Positions 25,997 through 34,201 of a stretch of 47,214 nt of DNA are shown here, piece after piece. Within the stretch, counting starts at the first letter, position 1. Every line of letters starts with the position of its first letter. This stretch comes from Deltaproteobacteria bacterium (GTDB taxonomy: Bacteria; Myxococcota_A; Polyangia; Haliangiales; Haliangiaceae), in contig JAIOQA010000057.1 in NCBI GenBank assembly GCA_021413675.1, forward strand, positions 1-47,214, read 5' to 3'. The position numbers were made by a program, and so were the translations under genes. The notes below the pieces were generated by a model that was not told the DNA's origin, did not search any database, and saw nothing but the letters and a program-made list of their open reading frames with translations.

Positions 25997-27712
25997 ATGC
26001 GAAGTGGATCCCGGGTCGTCCTCGCGACGGCGCTGGCGGTGATGGTGGCGGTCGCGGCGGGCTGCAAGAAGTCCAGCGACCAGGGACAGGCGAGCGGTGG
26101 CGCAGGCCCCGCCGTCGCGCCGGACGACGACAGCGCGCCGTCGGTCACGCTCGTGGTCGCGTACTCGAGCGAGAAGAAGGCCTGGATGCAGGCCGAGATC
26201 GCGGCGTTCCTCGCGACCAAGCCGAAGCTGCCGTCGGGCAAGCGCATCGCGATCGACGCGAAGTCGCTGGGCTCGGGCGAGGCCGCGACCGCGATCCTCG
26301 ACGGCTCGCTCAAGGCCCACGTGTACTCGCCGGCGTCGACCGCGTACCTCACCGTGCTGAACCACGGCTGGATGAGCAACGCGGCGACGCCGCGGACCAA
26401 GCCGCTGGCCCCGACCAGCGAGCCGCTGGTGCTGTCGCCGATCGTGATCGCGATGTGGAAGCCGATGGCCGAGGCGCTGGGCTGGCCGGCGAAGGACCTG
26501 GGCTGGGCCGACATCATCAAGATCAGCAAGGACCCCGCCGGCTGGGGCGCCCTCGGGCACCCCGAGTGGGGCGCCTTCAAGCTCGGCCACACCCATCCCG
26601 AGTTCTCCAACTCGGGCCTGCTCGCGGTGCTGGCCGAGGCCTACGCCGGCGCCAAGAAGACCCGCGGCCTCGACCGTGCGGATCTCGACAGCGCCACGAC
26701 CAAGGCGTTCATCGCCGACGTCGAGCAGGCGATCGTCCACTACGGGCAATCGACCAGCCTGTTCACCGACAAGATGCTCGAGCGCGGCCCGGGCTACATG
26801 TCCGCCGCGGTCTCGTACGAGAACCTGGTCGTCGAGTCCTACAGCAAGAGCGGCGCGCCGTTCCCGCTGGTCGCGATCTACCCGGTCGAGGGCACGTTCT
26901 GGTCCGATCACCCGTACGCGATCCTCGACGCCGAGTGGGTCGGCGCCGACGAGAAGGCCGCGGCCCAGGCGTTCCTCGCCCACCTCAAGAGCCGCCCGGC
27001 GCAGGAGCGCGCGCTCGCGCTCGGCTTCCGACCCGCGGACCCCGCGGTCCCGATCGGCGCGCCGCTCACCGCCGATCACGGCGTGGACGCGAGCCAGCCG
27101 CAGACGCTGCTCGAGGTCCCGGGCGCCCTTGTGCTCGACCAGCTGCTCACCGTGTGGCGCGCGGCCAAGAAGCCGGCGCAGGTGACGCTGGTGTTCGATC
27201 GCTCGGGCAGCATGCAGGGCGAGCCGCTGACCGCGGCCAAGGCCGGCGCCGGCGCGTTCCTCGATGCGCTCGGCGATCGCGACGAGGTCTCGATCGTGTT
27301 CTTCAACGACGACGTGCCGCCCGTGCCCGCGCCAGTGGCGCTGGCCAAGGCCCGCCCGGCCCTGCACCAGGCGGTCGACGCCACCTTCGCCGATGGTGGC
27401 ACCGCGCTCTACGACGCGACCGCGGCCGCGTACGCGAGCATGCTCAGCGCCGCCAAGCGCGACCACTCGCGGATCTACGCGGTGGTCGTCATGACCGACG
27501 GCAAGGACGAGCACTCCAAGATGTCCCTCGACGCGCTCCGCGCGAAGTTCTCGGCCGAGACCTCGCCGGTCAAGATCTTCACGATCGCCTACGGCGACAA
27601 CGCCGATCCCACCGTCCTCGAGCGCATCGCCGCCGACGGCCAGGGCACCAGCGTGGTCGGCAGCTCCGCTACCATCGTGCAAGTCTACCGCGACCTCTCG
27701 ACCTTCTTCTGA
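25997..27712 (+). CDS. Lipoprotein fusing a periplasmic binding-protein domain to a VWA domain
   Basis: 571 residues. The lipobox AAGC places the lipid on Cys23, then a Gly/Ser/Asp linker. Residues about 50-370 are a type-2 solute-binding fold (VTLVVAYSSEKKAWMQAEIAAF, WGAFKLGHTHPEFSNSGL, YENLVVESY, YPVEGTFWSDHPYAI). Residues about 395-571 are a von Willebrand A domain with a full MIDAS: Asp401-x-Ser403-x-Ser405, Thr469 and Asp501. So it may bind a small ligand and also make a metal-dependent protein contact. Similar substrate-binding/VWA fusions occur in bacteria next to toxic-anion-resistance (TelA) genes. The next gene begins 11 bases after its stop. Confidence 0.88.
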   Translation: MRSGSRVVLATALAVMVAVAAGCKKSSDQGQASGGAGPAVAPDDDSAPSVTLVVAYSSEKKAWMQAEIAAFLATKPKLPSGKRIAIDAKSLGSGEAATAILDGSLKAHVYSPASTAYLTVLNHGWMSNAATPRTKPLAPTSEPLVLSPIVIAMWKPMAEALGWPAKDLGWADIIKISKDPAGWGALGHPEWGAFKLGHTHPEFSNSGLLAVLAEAYAGAKKTRGLDRADLDSATTKAFIADVEQAIVHYGQSTSLFTDKMLERGPGYMSAAVSYENLVVESYSKSGAPFPLVAIYPVEGTFWSDHPYAILDAEWVGADEKAAAQAFLAHLKSRPAQERALALGFRPADPAVPIGAPLTADHGVDASQPQTLLEVPGALVLDQLLTVWRAAKKPAQVTLVFDRSGSMQGEPLTAAKAGAGAFLDALGDRDEVSIVFFNDDVPPVPAPVALAKARPALHQAVDATFADGGTALYDATAAAYASMLSAAKRDHSRIYAVVVMTDGKDEHSKMSLDALRAKFSAETSPVKIFTIAYGDNADPTVLERIAADGQGTSVVGSSATIVQVYRDLSTFF

Positions 27713-27723
27713 ATCCAAGCTCC

Positions 27724-28527
27724 ATGACCAAGGCCCTCGCCAAGCAGCCCGCGCGCCCGTCTCTCGGGCACGTGGCCGCGCGCGCGACCGCGAGCCCGCT
27801 CAACGTCGGGGTCGCCGCCGCCGGCACGATCGCCGCGGTCGCGATCGGCTCGTGGCCGATCTTCGCGATCGGCGCGGTCGCCTACGCCGCGCTGGTCGCC
27901 TGGGACGTGGTGACGCCGCAGTTCTGGAAGGACGTCTACACCGAGCCCGAGCCGGTGCTGACCCTGCCCGATCCGACCAAGCTCTCCGATCCGGCGACCC
28001 GCGACGCGGTCGCGCAGCTCACCGCCGCGCGCGCCGCGCTCGAGCAGACGCTGGCGGAGACCCCGCCCGACGTGGTCGCGCACCTCGCGTCGACGCTCGC
28101 CGGGCTGCGGGAGCTCGATGGCCACGCGACCCGCCTGGTGTCGCGCGCGGAGGACATCGCGCTGCACCTCGGCAAGGTCAACATCGGGGCGCTCGAGACC
28201 GACGCGAAGAAGCTGGCCGAGCGGGCGCGCACCACCGACGACGCCACCGCGCGCGCGAGCTTCGAGCAGGCGCGGGCCGCGCGCACCGACGCGATCGCGA
28301 CGATCAAGGATCTCGAGCGCGCCAAGGACCGGATCGACGCCAACCTCATGCGCCTGGTCGCGATGATGGCCGGGCTGCCGACCAAGGTCGTGCACATGCG
28401 CGCGCTCGACGCGCAGGCCATGGACGAGCTGTCGGGCAACGTCGCCGACGAGCTCGAGGCCATGGGCAACGAGATCAAGACATCGGAGGAGATCATGAAG
28501 TCCCTCGGAGAGGTCACCAAGTCATGA
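27724..28527 (+). CDS. Membrane-anchored coiled-coil protein of unknown function
   Basis: 267 residues. Residues about 25-62 form a hydrophobic hairpin (NVGVAAAGTIAAVAIG and WPIFAIGAVAYAALVAW). The rest, to the C-terminus, is long Ala/Glu/Arg-rich helices with heptad character (LTAARAALEQTLAETPPDVVAHL; DAKKLAERARTTDDATARAS; MDELSGNVADELEAMGNEIK). This is the layout of XpaC-like partners of TelA proteins, but I see no diagnostic motif, so the link is a guess from context. It sits between two binding proteins in the operon and overlaps the next gene by ATGA. Confidence 0.75.
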   Translation: MTKALAKQPARPSLGHVAARATASPLNVGVAAAGTIAAVAIGSWPIFAIGAVAYAALVAWDVVTPQFWKDVYTEPEPVLTLPDPTKLSDPATRDAVAQLTAARAALEQTLAETPPDVVAHLASTLAGLRELDGHATRLVSRAEDIALHLGKVNIGALETDAKKLAERARTTDDATARASFEQARAARTDAIATIKDLERAKDRIDANLMRLVAMMAGLPTKVVHMRALDAQAMDELSGNVADELEAMGNEIKTSEEIMKSLGEVTKS

Positions 28528-29732
28528 AGGCCAAGCTCGGCATCGTCGCGGCGTTCGTGCTCGCGGTCGGTGCGATCATCCTGCTCGCCACCGGCGGCAA
28601 GAAGGGCGACGGCGGCGGCGGCACGGGTACGGCCGCCGACCCCACGCCCGGCACCGGCGCGGGCACGGCGAGCGCGCCACCCACCGCCGGCACCGAGATC
28701 CAGGTCGTCTACTCGACCGAGAAGAAGGACTGGATCGACGCGGTCACCGCCGACTTCGCGACCGCACACCCCGACATCAAGGTCACGCTCGTCGGCAAGG
28801 GCTCGTTCGACGCGGCCCAGGCGATCGTCGACGGCAACCTCAAGCCGACGGTGTGGAGCCCCGCCGACTCGGGCGCGATGAACCTCGCGATCTCGGACTG
28901 GCAGACCAAGAACCACGCCGATCTGTTCGCGACCGCGGGCGACGACGCGCCGCAGCCGCTCCTGCTCACGCCGCTGGTGTTCGTGGCCTGGCAGGACCGC
29001 GCCGACGTGCTGCTCAAGGCGTCGGGCGGCGCGATCTCGTGGAAGGCGATCGCCAAGGCCGTGACCTCGCCGCAGGGCTGGCCGGCGATCGGCGGCTCGC
29101 CCAAGTGGGGCTTCGTGAAGCTCGGGCACACCGATCCGACCAAGTCGAACTCGGGGCTCGAGGCGCTGTACCTGATGTCGCTCGAGTTCACCGGCAAGAG
29201 CAAGCTCGATGTCGAGGACCTGCTCAAGCCTGACTATCAGGAGTTCATCAAGGGCATCGAGAAGGGCGTGACCAAGTTCGAGCCCTCGACCGGCACGTTC
29301 ATGACCGACATGGTCCGGTTCGGCCCGTCGAAGTACGACATCGCCGTGGTGTACGAGAGCATCGCGATCTCGCAGCTCGCCAACGCCGAGGGCCGCTGGG
29401 GCAAGCTGCGGGTCTACTACCCGGCGACCACGGTGTGGAGCGATCACCCGATCGGCGTGCTCAAGGGCGACTGGGTCACGCCGGCGCAGGCCCAGGCCGC
29501 GCGCACCTACGTGGCGTTCCTGCGCTCGCGCGATCAGCAGAAGCGCGCGCTGACCTACGGCTTCCGCCCGGCGGACACGTCGGTGCCGATCGTGTCGGCC
29601 GAGGGCCAGAACCCGTTCACGGCGCTGGCCGCGCAGGGCGTGACCGTCGACGTGCCGCCGGCCGCCGAGCCGCCGCCCGGCCCGGTCGTGCGCAACCTGA
29701 TGATGATGTGGCAGCGCGTCGTGCAGCCGTAG
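28524..29732 (+). CDS. Second periplasmic binding protein of the VWA operon
   Basis: 402 residues, ATG overlapping the previous stop. The N-terminus (KAKLGIVAAFVLAVGAIILLATGG) is an uncleaved anchor or signal with no lipobox Cys, then a Gly/Thr/Pro linker. The body is paralogous to the first half of the 25997 protein: VVYSTEKKDWIDAVTADF, WGFVKLGHTDPTKSNSGLEAL, YESIAISQL, YPATTVWSDHPIGVL and the shared end RALTYGFRPADTSVPI. It lacks the VWA domain. Two related binding domains made from one operon, one with VWA and one without, suggests a heteromeric assembly. No transporter permease is encoded nearby, so classical ABC uptake is unlikely. Confidence 0.88.
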   Translation: MKAKLGIVAAFVLAVGAIILLATGGKKGDGGGGTGTAADPTPGTGAGTASAPPTAGTEIQVVYSTEKKDWIDAVTADFATAHPDIKVTLVGKGSFDAAQAIVDGNLKPTVWSPADSGAMNLAISDWQTKNHADLFATAGDDAPQPLLLTPLVFVAWQDRADVLLKASGGAISWKAIAKAVTSPQGWPAIGGSPKWGFVKLGHTDPTKSNSGLEALYLMSLEFTGKSKLDVEDLLKPDYQEFIKGIEKGVTKFEPSTGTFMTDMVRFGPSKYDIAVVYESIAISQLANAEGRWGKLRVYYPATTVWSDHPIGVLKGDWVTPAQAQAARTYVAFLRSRDQQKRALTYGFRPADTSVPIVSAEGQNPFTALAAQGVTVDVPPAAEPPPGPVVRNLMMMWQRVVQP

Positions 29733-30200
29733 TCAGGGCAGCGGCCCGAGGGTCGCGCCGGCGGGCAACGGGATCCGCGTGACCTCGACGACGCTGTCGC
29801 CCTCGCGGGTGTCCTCGATCCACTCGTGACTGGCCACGATCAACACGTTGCCCTCGAGCCACGCCTGGAACTCGTGACCCGCCGGCGTGCCGCCGCACGT
29901 GATGTCGGTGCCCCTCGGGAACATGTTCGTGACCTTGCAGGTCTCGGTCGCGGTCGCGACGTGCCAGTCCGCGGTGCCGTCGAGCGCGCCGATCGGGTAG
30001 CGCGTCTGCGCCCCGCCGATCGACACCACGAGCGCGACGTCGACCAGCAAGCCGCCCTGGGCCCTGGTCGCCTGCGGCGCGTACTCCCACTTCACCTGGA
30101 CCGCGCCATCGCCGGTGTTCGACGGGCCAGTCGCCGGGTGGATGCCAGCGCACGCCCCGACGAGCGCGAGCGCGAACGCGCCATGCCATCGACGAGCCAT
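29733..30200 (-). CDS. Small predicted lipoprotein of unknown function
   Basis: 155 residues from the Met at 30200, which gives a good lipoprotein signal: ARRWHGAFALALVGAC with Cys17. An upstream Met at 30290 would add 30 residues that look like a second, chargeless signal (TLAISSIAACGAG), so it is less likely but not excluded. The mature part is one beta-rich domain (AVQVKWEYAPQATRAQGGLLVDVALVVSIGGAQTRY) with a Cys pair (ETCKVTN and DITCGG). Its stop codon directly abuts the stop of the opposing binding-protein gene, so the two converge with no gap. Confidence 0.65.
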   Translation of the reverse strand: MARRWHGAFALALVGACAGIHPATGPSNTGDGAVQVKWEYAPQATRAQGGLLVDVALVVSIGGAQTRYPIGALDGTADWHVATATETCKVTNMFPRGTDITCGGTPAGHEFQAWLEGNVLIVASHEWIEDTREGDSVVEVTRIPLPAGATLGPLP

Positions 30201-30378
30201 GAGGAGCGCGGCGCGCGGACCAGCGCCGCAGGCCGCGATCGAAGAGATCGCGAGGGTGAACGCGGCGACGACGACGAGGCTCGAGCCCATGGTCCAACCA
30301 TGAACGCCTCACGTCGACCGGCGATTCCCCCGGTGGCCCCCGCGATACGGGTCACGCGGCGCGCGCGGTCGATCCGGA

Positions 30379-31983
30379 TCAGCGCGCGAGGTGTCGGACC
30401 CAGTCGACCGCGGGCTCGAGGACGTCGCGCGCCATCGCGCGCAGCGGATCGGAGTGCTCGACCACGCCGGCCACCGCCGGTCCGACGCTGTAGTAGGTCT
30501 CGACCAGGAGCTCGCCGAGCACGTGCGACTGCAGGTACTGGTCGCGGAACCGGCGCAGCATCTCGACGTCGTTGGCGAGGAACGAGCCGTAGGCCGCGGT
30601 CGCGACGAAGCAGGCGTCGACGTAGCCCGACTGCCGCGCGAGGGTCGTGAACGGCACGATGGCGAGCGGCCCGTAGTTGCGGCACTCGTCGTACGCGCGC
30701 ACGCCGACCCAGTAGTTGGTCTCGGGCAGGAGCCCGTTGAGCGTGATCTGCTGGGCCATGCCCGGCGCGATCGGCATGATCGTCGTCGAGACCGGCATGC
30801 CATCGGCGAAGGTCGCCTCGGTCATCTCGGTGGTCGCCACGTAGCGGACCTCGTAGCCCTTGACCGGACCGATCAGCCCGTCGTCGCCGGGCTCGTTGAA
30901 CGCGACGGTCGCGGTCGACGCGGCGAGATCATCGATGCGCGAGTCGGCGATCGCGCCCGGCGCGATGTCGTCGAACTCGGGCCGGGCCGCGACCTTGACC
31001 CGGTACATGTCGCTGCCGTCGACGGTGAGCTGCAGGCGGGCGGCGCCCGAGCCCGGCGTGTCGCTCGTGATCGTGACGTCCGGGCCCCGGACGTTGCCAT
31101 CGGCGCCCTCGGGATCGCCGTAGCCGGCGTAGCTCGACGTGGTCGCGATGACCTCGGAGGCGCTGAACGTGATCGGCACCTTGTAGACCACCGACGGCTG
31201 GCCGCGCGCCGGCACGCCGTACTCGTGCCACGGCAGCGGCGACCCATCGGGCTTGGTCGGCGACGGATACGTCGTCTGGTTGTACGTGCCGTTGAAGTCG
31301 GCCTCCTTCGAGACCTCGACCCAGACGACGTAGTCGCCGCTGGTCAGGTTCGGCGGGATCGGCCAGGTCAGCTCGTAGCGCGCGCCGCCGGGCGGCGTGG
31401 CCTGCGACACCGCGTCGAACGGGTTGAGGTCCTTGTAGGTCTGGACGGCGGCGCTGTCGAGCCCCGCGTGGTACTCGACGTCGGCGCGCGGCGGATAGAC
31501 GCTCGTGAGCGTCGGCGAGAGCGTGCCCTTGTCGGTGTAGTGCGACGACGCGCTCGAGGTCTCGTCGGGCAGGAGCGGCCGCGAGTAGAAGATCTCGGCC
31601 GACGACTGATCGAACGGGTGCGAGAGGTTGGTGTCGTCGTTGTTCTGGAAGATGACGCGCGGGAAGGTCTTGCCCTGGTGGTGGGCCCAGACCGGCAGCG
31701 CGTGCTCGCGGCGGCCGTAGGGCCAGCGCTTGCTGCTGTTGAACTGCAGGATGCCGGGGCGGTTGCCGAGGCCGTACGTGCCGGTCAGCTGGGTGACGAA
31801 CAGCGTGTCGACGAAGTGGCCGCTCGCGTCCTCGAGCCAGACCGCCATCTGCAGATCGGCGGCCGGCGTGAAGTCGACGTCGATGACGTGGCACGCCGCC
31901 GCGTCGGCTCGGACCGGCGCCGCGGAGCCGGCGAGGAGGGCGCAGGTCAGCGCAGCGGAACCGGCCAGCAAGGAGCGAGGCAT
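30379..31983 (-). CDS. Secreted protein with fibronectin-III-like domain and C-terminal CFI-box
   Basis: 534 residues. A Sec signal (LAGSAALTCALLAGSAAPVRADA) is followed by a large beta-rich domain with DUF2271-like features (DVDFTPAADLQMAVWLEDASGHFVDTLFVTQ) over about 30-290, then an FN3-like domain (about 340-450, GPVKGYEVRYVATTEMTEATF to LNGLLPETNYWVGVRAYDECRNYGP). The last 77 residues form a CFI-box: Cys458-FVATAAYGS, LRRFRDQYLQSHVLGELLVETYYSVGP. In CFI-box-CTERM proteins this precedes a C-terminal transmembrane helix; here none follows, only an amphipathic DPLRAMARDVLEPAVDWVRHLAR. Role is unknown; surface display is likely. Confidence 0.78.
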   Translation of the reverse strand: MPRSLLAGSAALTCALLAGSAAPVRADAAACHVIDVDFTPAADLQMAVWLEDASGHFVDTLFVTQLTGTYGLGNRPGILQFNSSKRWPYGRREHALPVWAHHQGKTFPRVIFQNNDDTNLSHPFDQSSAEIFYSRPLLPDETSSASSHYTDKGTLSPTLTSVYPPRADVEYHAGLDSAAVQTYKDLNPFDAVSQATPPGGARYELTWPIPPNLTSGDYVVWVEVSKEADFNGTYNQTTYPSPTKPDGSPLPWHEYGVPARGQPSVVYKVPITFSASEVIATTSSYAGYGDPEGADGNVRGPDVTITSDTPGSGAARLQLTVDGSDMYRVKVAARPEFDDIAPGAIADSRIDDLAASTATVAFNEPGDDGLIGPVKGYEVRYVATTEMTEATFADGMPVSTTIMPIAPGMAQQITLNGLLPETNYWVGVRAYDECRNYGPLAIVPFTTLARQSGYVDACFVATAAYGSFLANDVEMLRRFRDQYLQSHVLGELLVETYYSVGPAVAGVVEHSDPLRAMARDVLEPAVDWVRHLAR

Positions 31984-32039
31984 CGGCTGGCATTATTCCG
32001 GCGTCCGTCGGGGGAGACAAGGACGGACCGCACGGTGCG

Positions 32040-32098
32040 ACACCGGGGCCGCGGCCGGTCGGGCGGAATTCGTTCACCCGCCCCGCCCCGGCCGGTGT
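32040..32098 (-). terminator. Possible GC-rich hairpin after the oxygenase genes
   Basis: Nested complementary arms ACACCGG/CCGGTGT (32040-46, 32092-98) and GGGCGG/CCGCCC (32061-66, 32078-83) lie 37 bases beyond the oxygenase stop. There is no T-tract. It may end the oxygenase transcript before the next gene on the same strand. Confidence 0.3.
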
Positions 32099-32134
32099 GC
32101 GGCGGCGCACGCGTCCGGCGACCGGCGCGCCGGG

Positions 32135-32881
32135 TCAGCCCGCTGGCGCGAGGAGGTCACCTTCGCTGATCGTGTAGGGGATCGGCGGGTAGGCGAAGTC
32201 GGGCTCCTCGTTCTCGCGACGTCTCAGCTGAAAGAACGTGCGGCGCTCGGCCTCGGTCGCGAGCGTCAAGCGCGAGCCATCGGGCAGCTGCGGCTGGCCA
32301 TCGACGAAGCGGACGAGCGTCTTCGACGTGCGAAACGTGATCCCCAGCCAGTCGTTGTCCGGCGCGTTCGCGACGAGCGCGATCCGGTGGGTGAAGCGCC
32401 GGTTGGTGTCGAGGGCGAACGCGACGACGCCGTGGTGCGGCAGCACGAGCTCGAGGTCAGGGCCGTCGGGCGGCTTGGGGGTCACGACCAGGCGTCGCGA
32501 GGGCCGCTGCGGATCCCGGTAGCACGAGTAGACCGCGATCCACGACTCCTCGGCGAGATCCAGCGCCAGGTCGGAGTGGCGCTTCATCGTCGCGTAGGCC
32601 CGGGTGTAGTGCTCGACGAGCGCGTTGTTGAAGCCGCACGGGATCCCGCCGCTCTGGCGAACCTCCGCGGCGATCCGGTCGTGGAGGTCCCGAAACGGTC
32701 GGGCCGGATGGGGCGACGCCGTCGTGGTGCGGACCAGCGGCACGGCCCCGGTGTCGTCGAGCTTGACCAGCACGGCGCCGCGTCGCCCGCGCGTCACCTC
32801 ATCGAACGGGACCGAGGCGAGGAGCTCGTCGAACGGCGTGGCGGCGACCGACAACCGCCATGATCGAAACGGGTCAGCCAC
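32135..32881 (-). CDS. AlkB-like 2-oxoglutarate/Fe(II) oxygenase, short paralog
   Basis: 248 residues from GTG 32881, which overlaps the upstream stop (GTGGCTGA); a GTG nine codons earlier is possible. The iron site reads as in AlkB: FNNALVEHYTRAYATMKRHSD gives His102 and Asp104, and RRFTHRIAL gives His165. The terminal motif WLGITFR keeps the last Arg (184) of the AlkB-type R-x5-R pair but has Trp178 in place of the first. SWIAVYSCYRDP..RRLVV matches the AlkB-type core strand. The C-terminus FAYPPIPYTISEGDLLAP closely parallels the end of the upstream paralog. The family demethylates alkylated nucleic acids or hydroxylates other substrates; the substrate here is unknown. Confidence 0.72.
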   Translation of the reverse strand: MADPFRSWRLSVAATPFDELLASVPFDEVTRGRRGAVLVKLDDTGAVPLVRTTTASPHPARPFRDLHDRIAAEVRQSGGIPCGFNNALVEHYTRAYATMKRHSDLALDLAEESWIAVYSCYRDPQRPSRRLVVTPKPPDGPDLELVLPHHGVVAFALDTNRRFTHRIALVANAPDNDWLGITFRTSKTLVRFVDGQPQLPDGSRLTLATEAERRTFFQLRRRENEEPDFAYPPIPYTISEGDLLAPAG

Positions 32882-34076
32882 GCTTCCGATCGGGGGCGAG
32901 GTAGTCACCTTCGTTCATGCTGAAGCGAAACCGATCGCCGTAGTCGATGAAGGCGTCGGTCCGGTTCTCGTCGGCATAGAGCGCGCGCAGCGCGCGCACG
33001 CCCTCGTCGGTGCGGGCCTCGAGCGGCACGCGCTGGCCGTCGAGATCGAGGTAGGGCGTGCCCGCCGCGTGGACGGCCTCGGTCTTCGAGCACCGGACCA
33101 CGTAGCCGAGCCGCGTCGGGAGGCGCGCGGCGTCGAGCGACGCCGCCTGGACCTCGTGCGTGTAGAGCCGGTTGGTCGACAGCGGCATGAAGAACACCGA
33201 GCTGGGATACAGGGTCACCGAGAACGCGGGGATCAGGCCGCTGCGTTCTCCGACGGCTTCCTTCAGGCGGAACCGGAGCCGCGTCAGGCCGCTCGTGCCC
33301 TTGTAGCCGAGGTCGAAGGGGTCGGTGGTGAGCGGCGTGAGCTTGTCGAGCCCGTCGTAGAACGTGCAGAACGCCATGATGCCGCTGCGCGGCATGTCCT
33401 TGGTCTTGTCCGCGTGCGCGGAGATCGAGGCCTTGGTCTGCTTCCGCTGCTCGGTCGCCGGGGTGTTGTTGCAGATCTGCGCGAGCACGTGGTTGAGCGG
33501 CGCGTGATCGCGGAAGATCGCGCCGGCCTCGCGATTCAGCGCATCGACGATGTGCTCGTCGGTCGCGCCGAAACCCTCGGTCGGCCCCGCCAGGTTCGTG
33601 GAACACCGCAGGAGGCGAAACCGCAGCGCATCGCCCTCCTGGCTGACCGGCGTCAAGTAGATGCCGGTCCGATGGGCCGTCGAGGGCTTGGTGGACTCGG
33701 TCAGGGCCTGGAAGGTGTGCTCCGCGCCGATGCGGTGGAAGTAGTCGTTCGCGTCGGCGAAGAAGCGCCGGTAGAGCACGCCGCTGTTGCCGACCCGCAC
33801 CGGAACCCTGCCGAGATCCACGCGCTCGTGGTCGCTTCCGTACCCCCGCGAGAGCTCCTCGATCACGAGGACGCGGGCGGCACCGCGCAGGTCGAGGCTG
33901 CCGAGCGTCGCGTGGTCACCGGCGAGATAGACGGTCTTCTGCGCGACGTCCGGTCGCGCGTCGGGGTGGACCACGGCGCCGAAGAAGTCGAAGCCCAGGC
34001 GCGCGGGCTCCATGTCGGAGATGAGGAGGTGGTCGGCGTCGACGAGCGAGGCCTCGATCGCGTGGGGGTCGGCCAT
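32874..34076 (-). CDS. AlkB-like 2-oxoglutarate/Fe(II) oxygenase, long paralog
   Basis: 400 residues from ATG 34076, which has AAGGA six bases upstream. Residues 1-190 are an extra N-terminal region with no motif I recognise. The catalytic domain has the iron triad His221-A-Asp223 (SISAHADKTKD) and His307 (TNRLYTHEV), then R322-L-G-Y-V-V-R328, the spacing of the two Arg in the AlkB motif RxNxTxR. The strand GIMAFCTFYDG precedes a core like the paralog's. The C-terminal tail RALRALYADENR...FSMNEGDYLAP (361-395) is shared with the short paralog and looks like a separate small module. Divergent from the exonuclease and glycosylase genes. Confidence 0.72.
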   Translation of the reverse strand: MADPHAIEASLVDADHLLISDMEPARLGFDFFGAVVHPDARPDVAQKTVYLAGDHATLGSLDLRGAARVLVIEELSRGYGSDHERVDLGRVPVRVGNSGVLYRRFFADANDYFHRIGAEHTFQALTESTKPSTAHRTGIYLTPVSQEGDALRFRLLRCSTNLAGPTEGFGATDEHIVDALNREAGAIFRDHAPLNHVLAQICNNTPATEQRKQTKASISAHADKTKDMPRSGIMAFCTFYDGLDKLTPLTTDPFDLGYKGTSGLTRLRFRLKEAVGERSGLIPAFSVTLYPSSVFFMPLSTNRLYTHEVQAASLDAARLPTRLGYVVRCSKTEAVHAAGTPYLDLDGQRVPLEARTDEGVRALRALYADENRTDAFIDYGDRFRFSMNEGDYLAPDRKRG

Positions 34077-34120
34077 GGCATGTCCTTGCGCAGGTCGCGG
34101 GAGCCTTCGCGCGGGTGGCA

Positions 34121-34126
34121 AGCATA
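34121..34126 (-). promoter_or_regulatory. -10-like TATGCT for the oxygenase pair
   Basis: On the minus strand TATGCT lies 44 bases upstream of ATG 34076, in the divergent region with the exonuclease gene. No consensus -35 box is seen. It leaves a normal leader that includes the AAGGA ribosome site. Confidence 0.4.
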
Positions 34127-34189
34127 GCGTGCGGCGTGCGCTGCGCGATCGCCGCCCTGGCCATGGCGGCGTACGTCAGACCCGGTGCC

Positions 34190-34195
34190 TACCCT
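34190..34195 (+). promoter_or_regulatory. -10-like TACCCT, six bases before the exonuclease GTG (leaderless candidate)
   Basis: TACCCT ends six bases before GTG 34202. A second possible element, TAGCGT at 34125-34130, lies five bases before an in-frame GTG at 34136. Confidence 0.4.
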
Positions 34196-34201
34196 CCGCG
34201 C

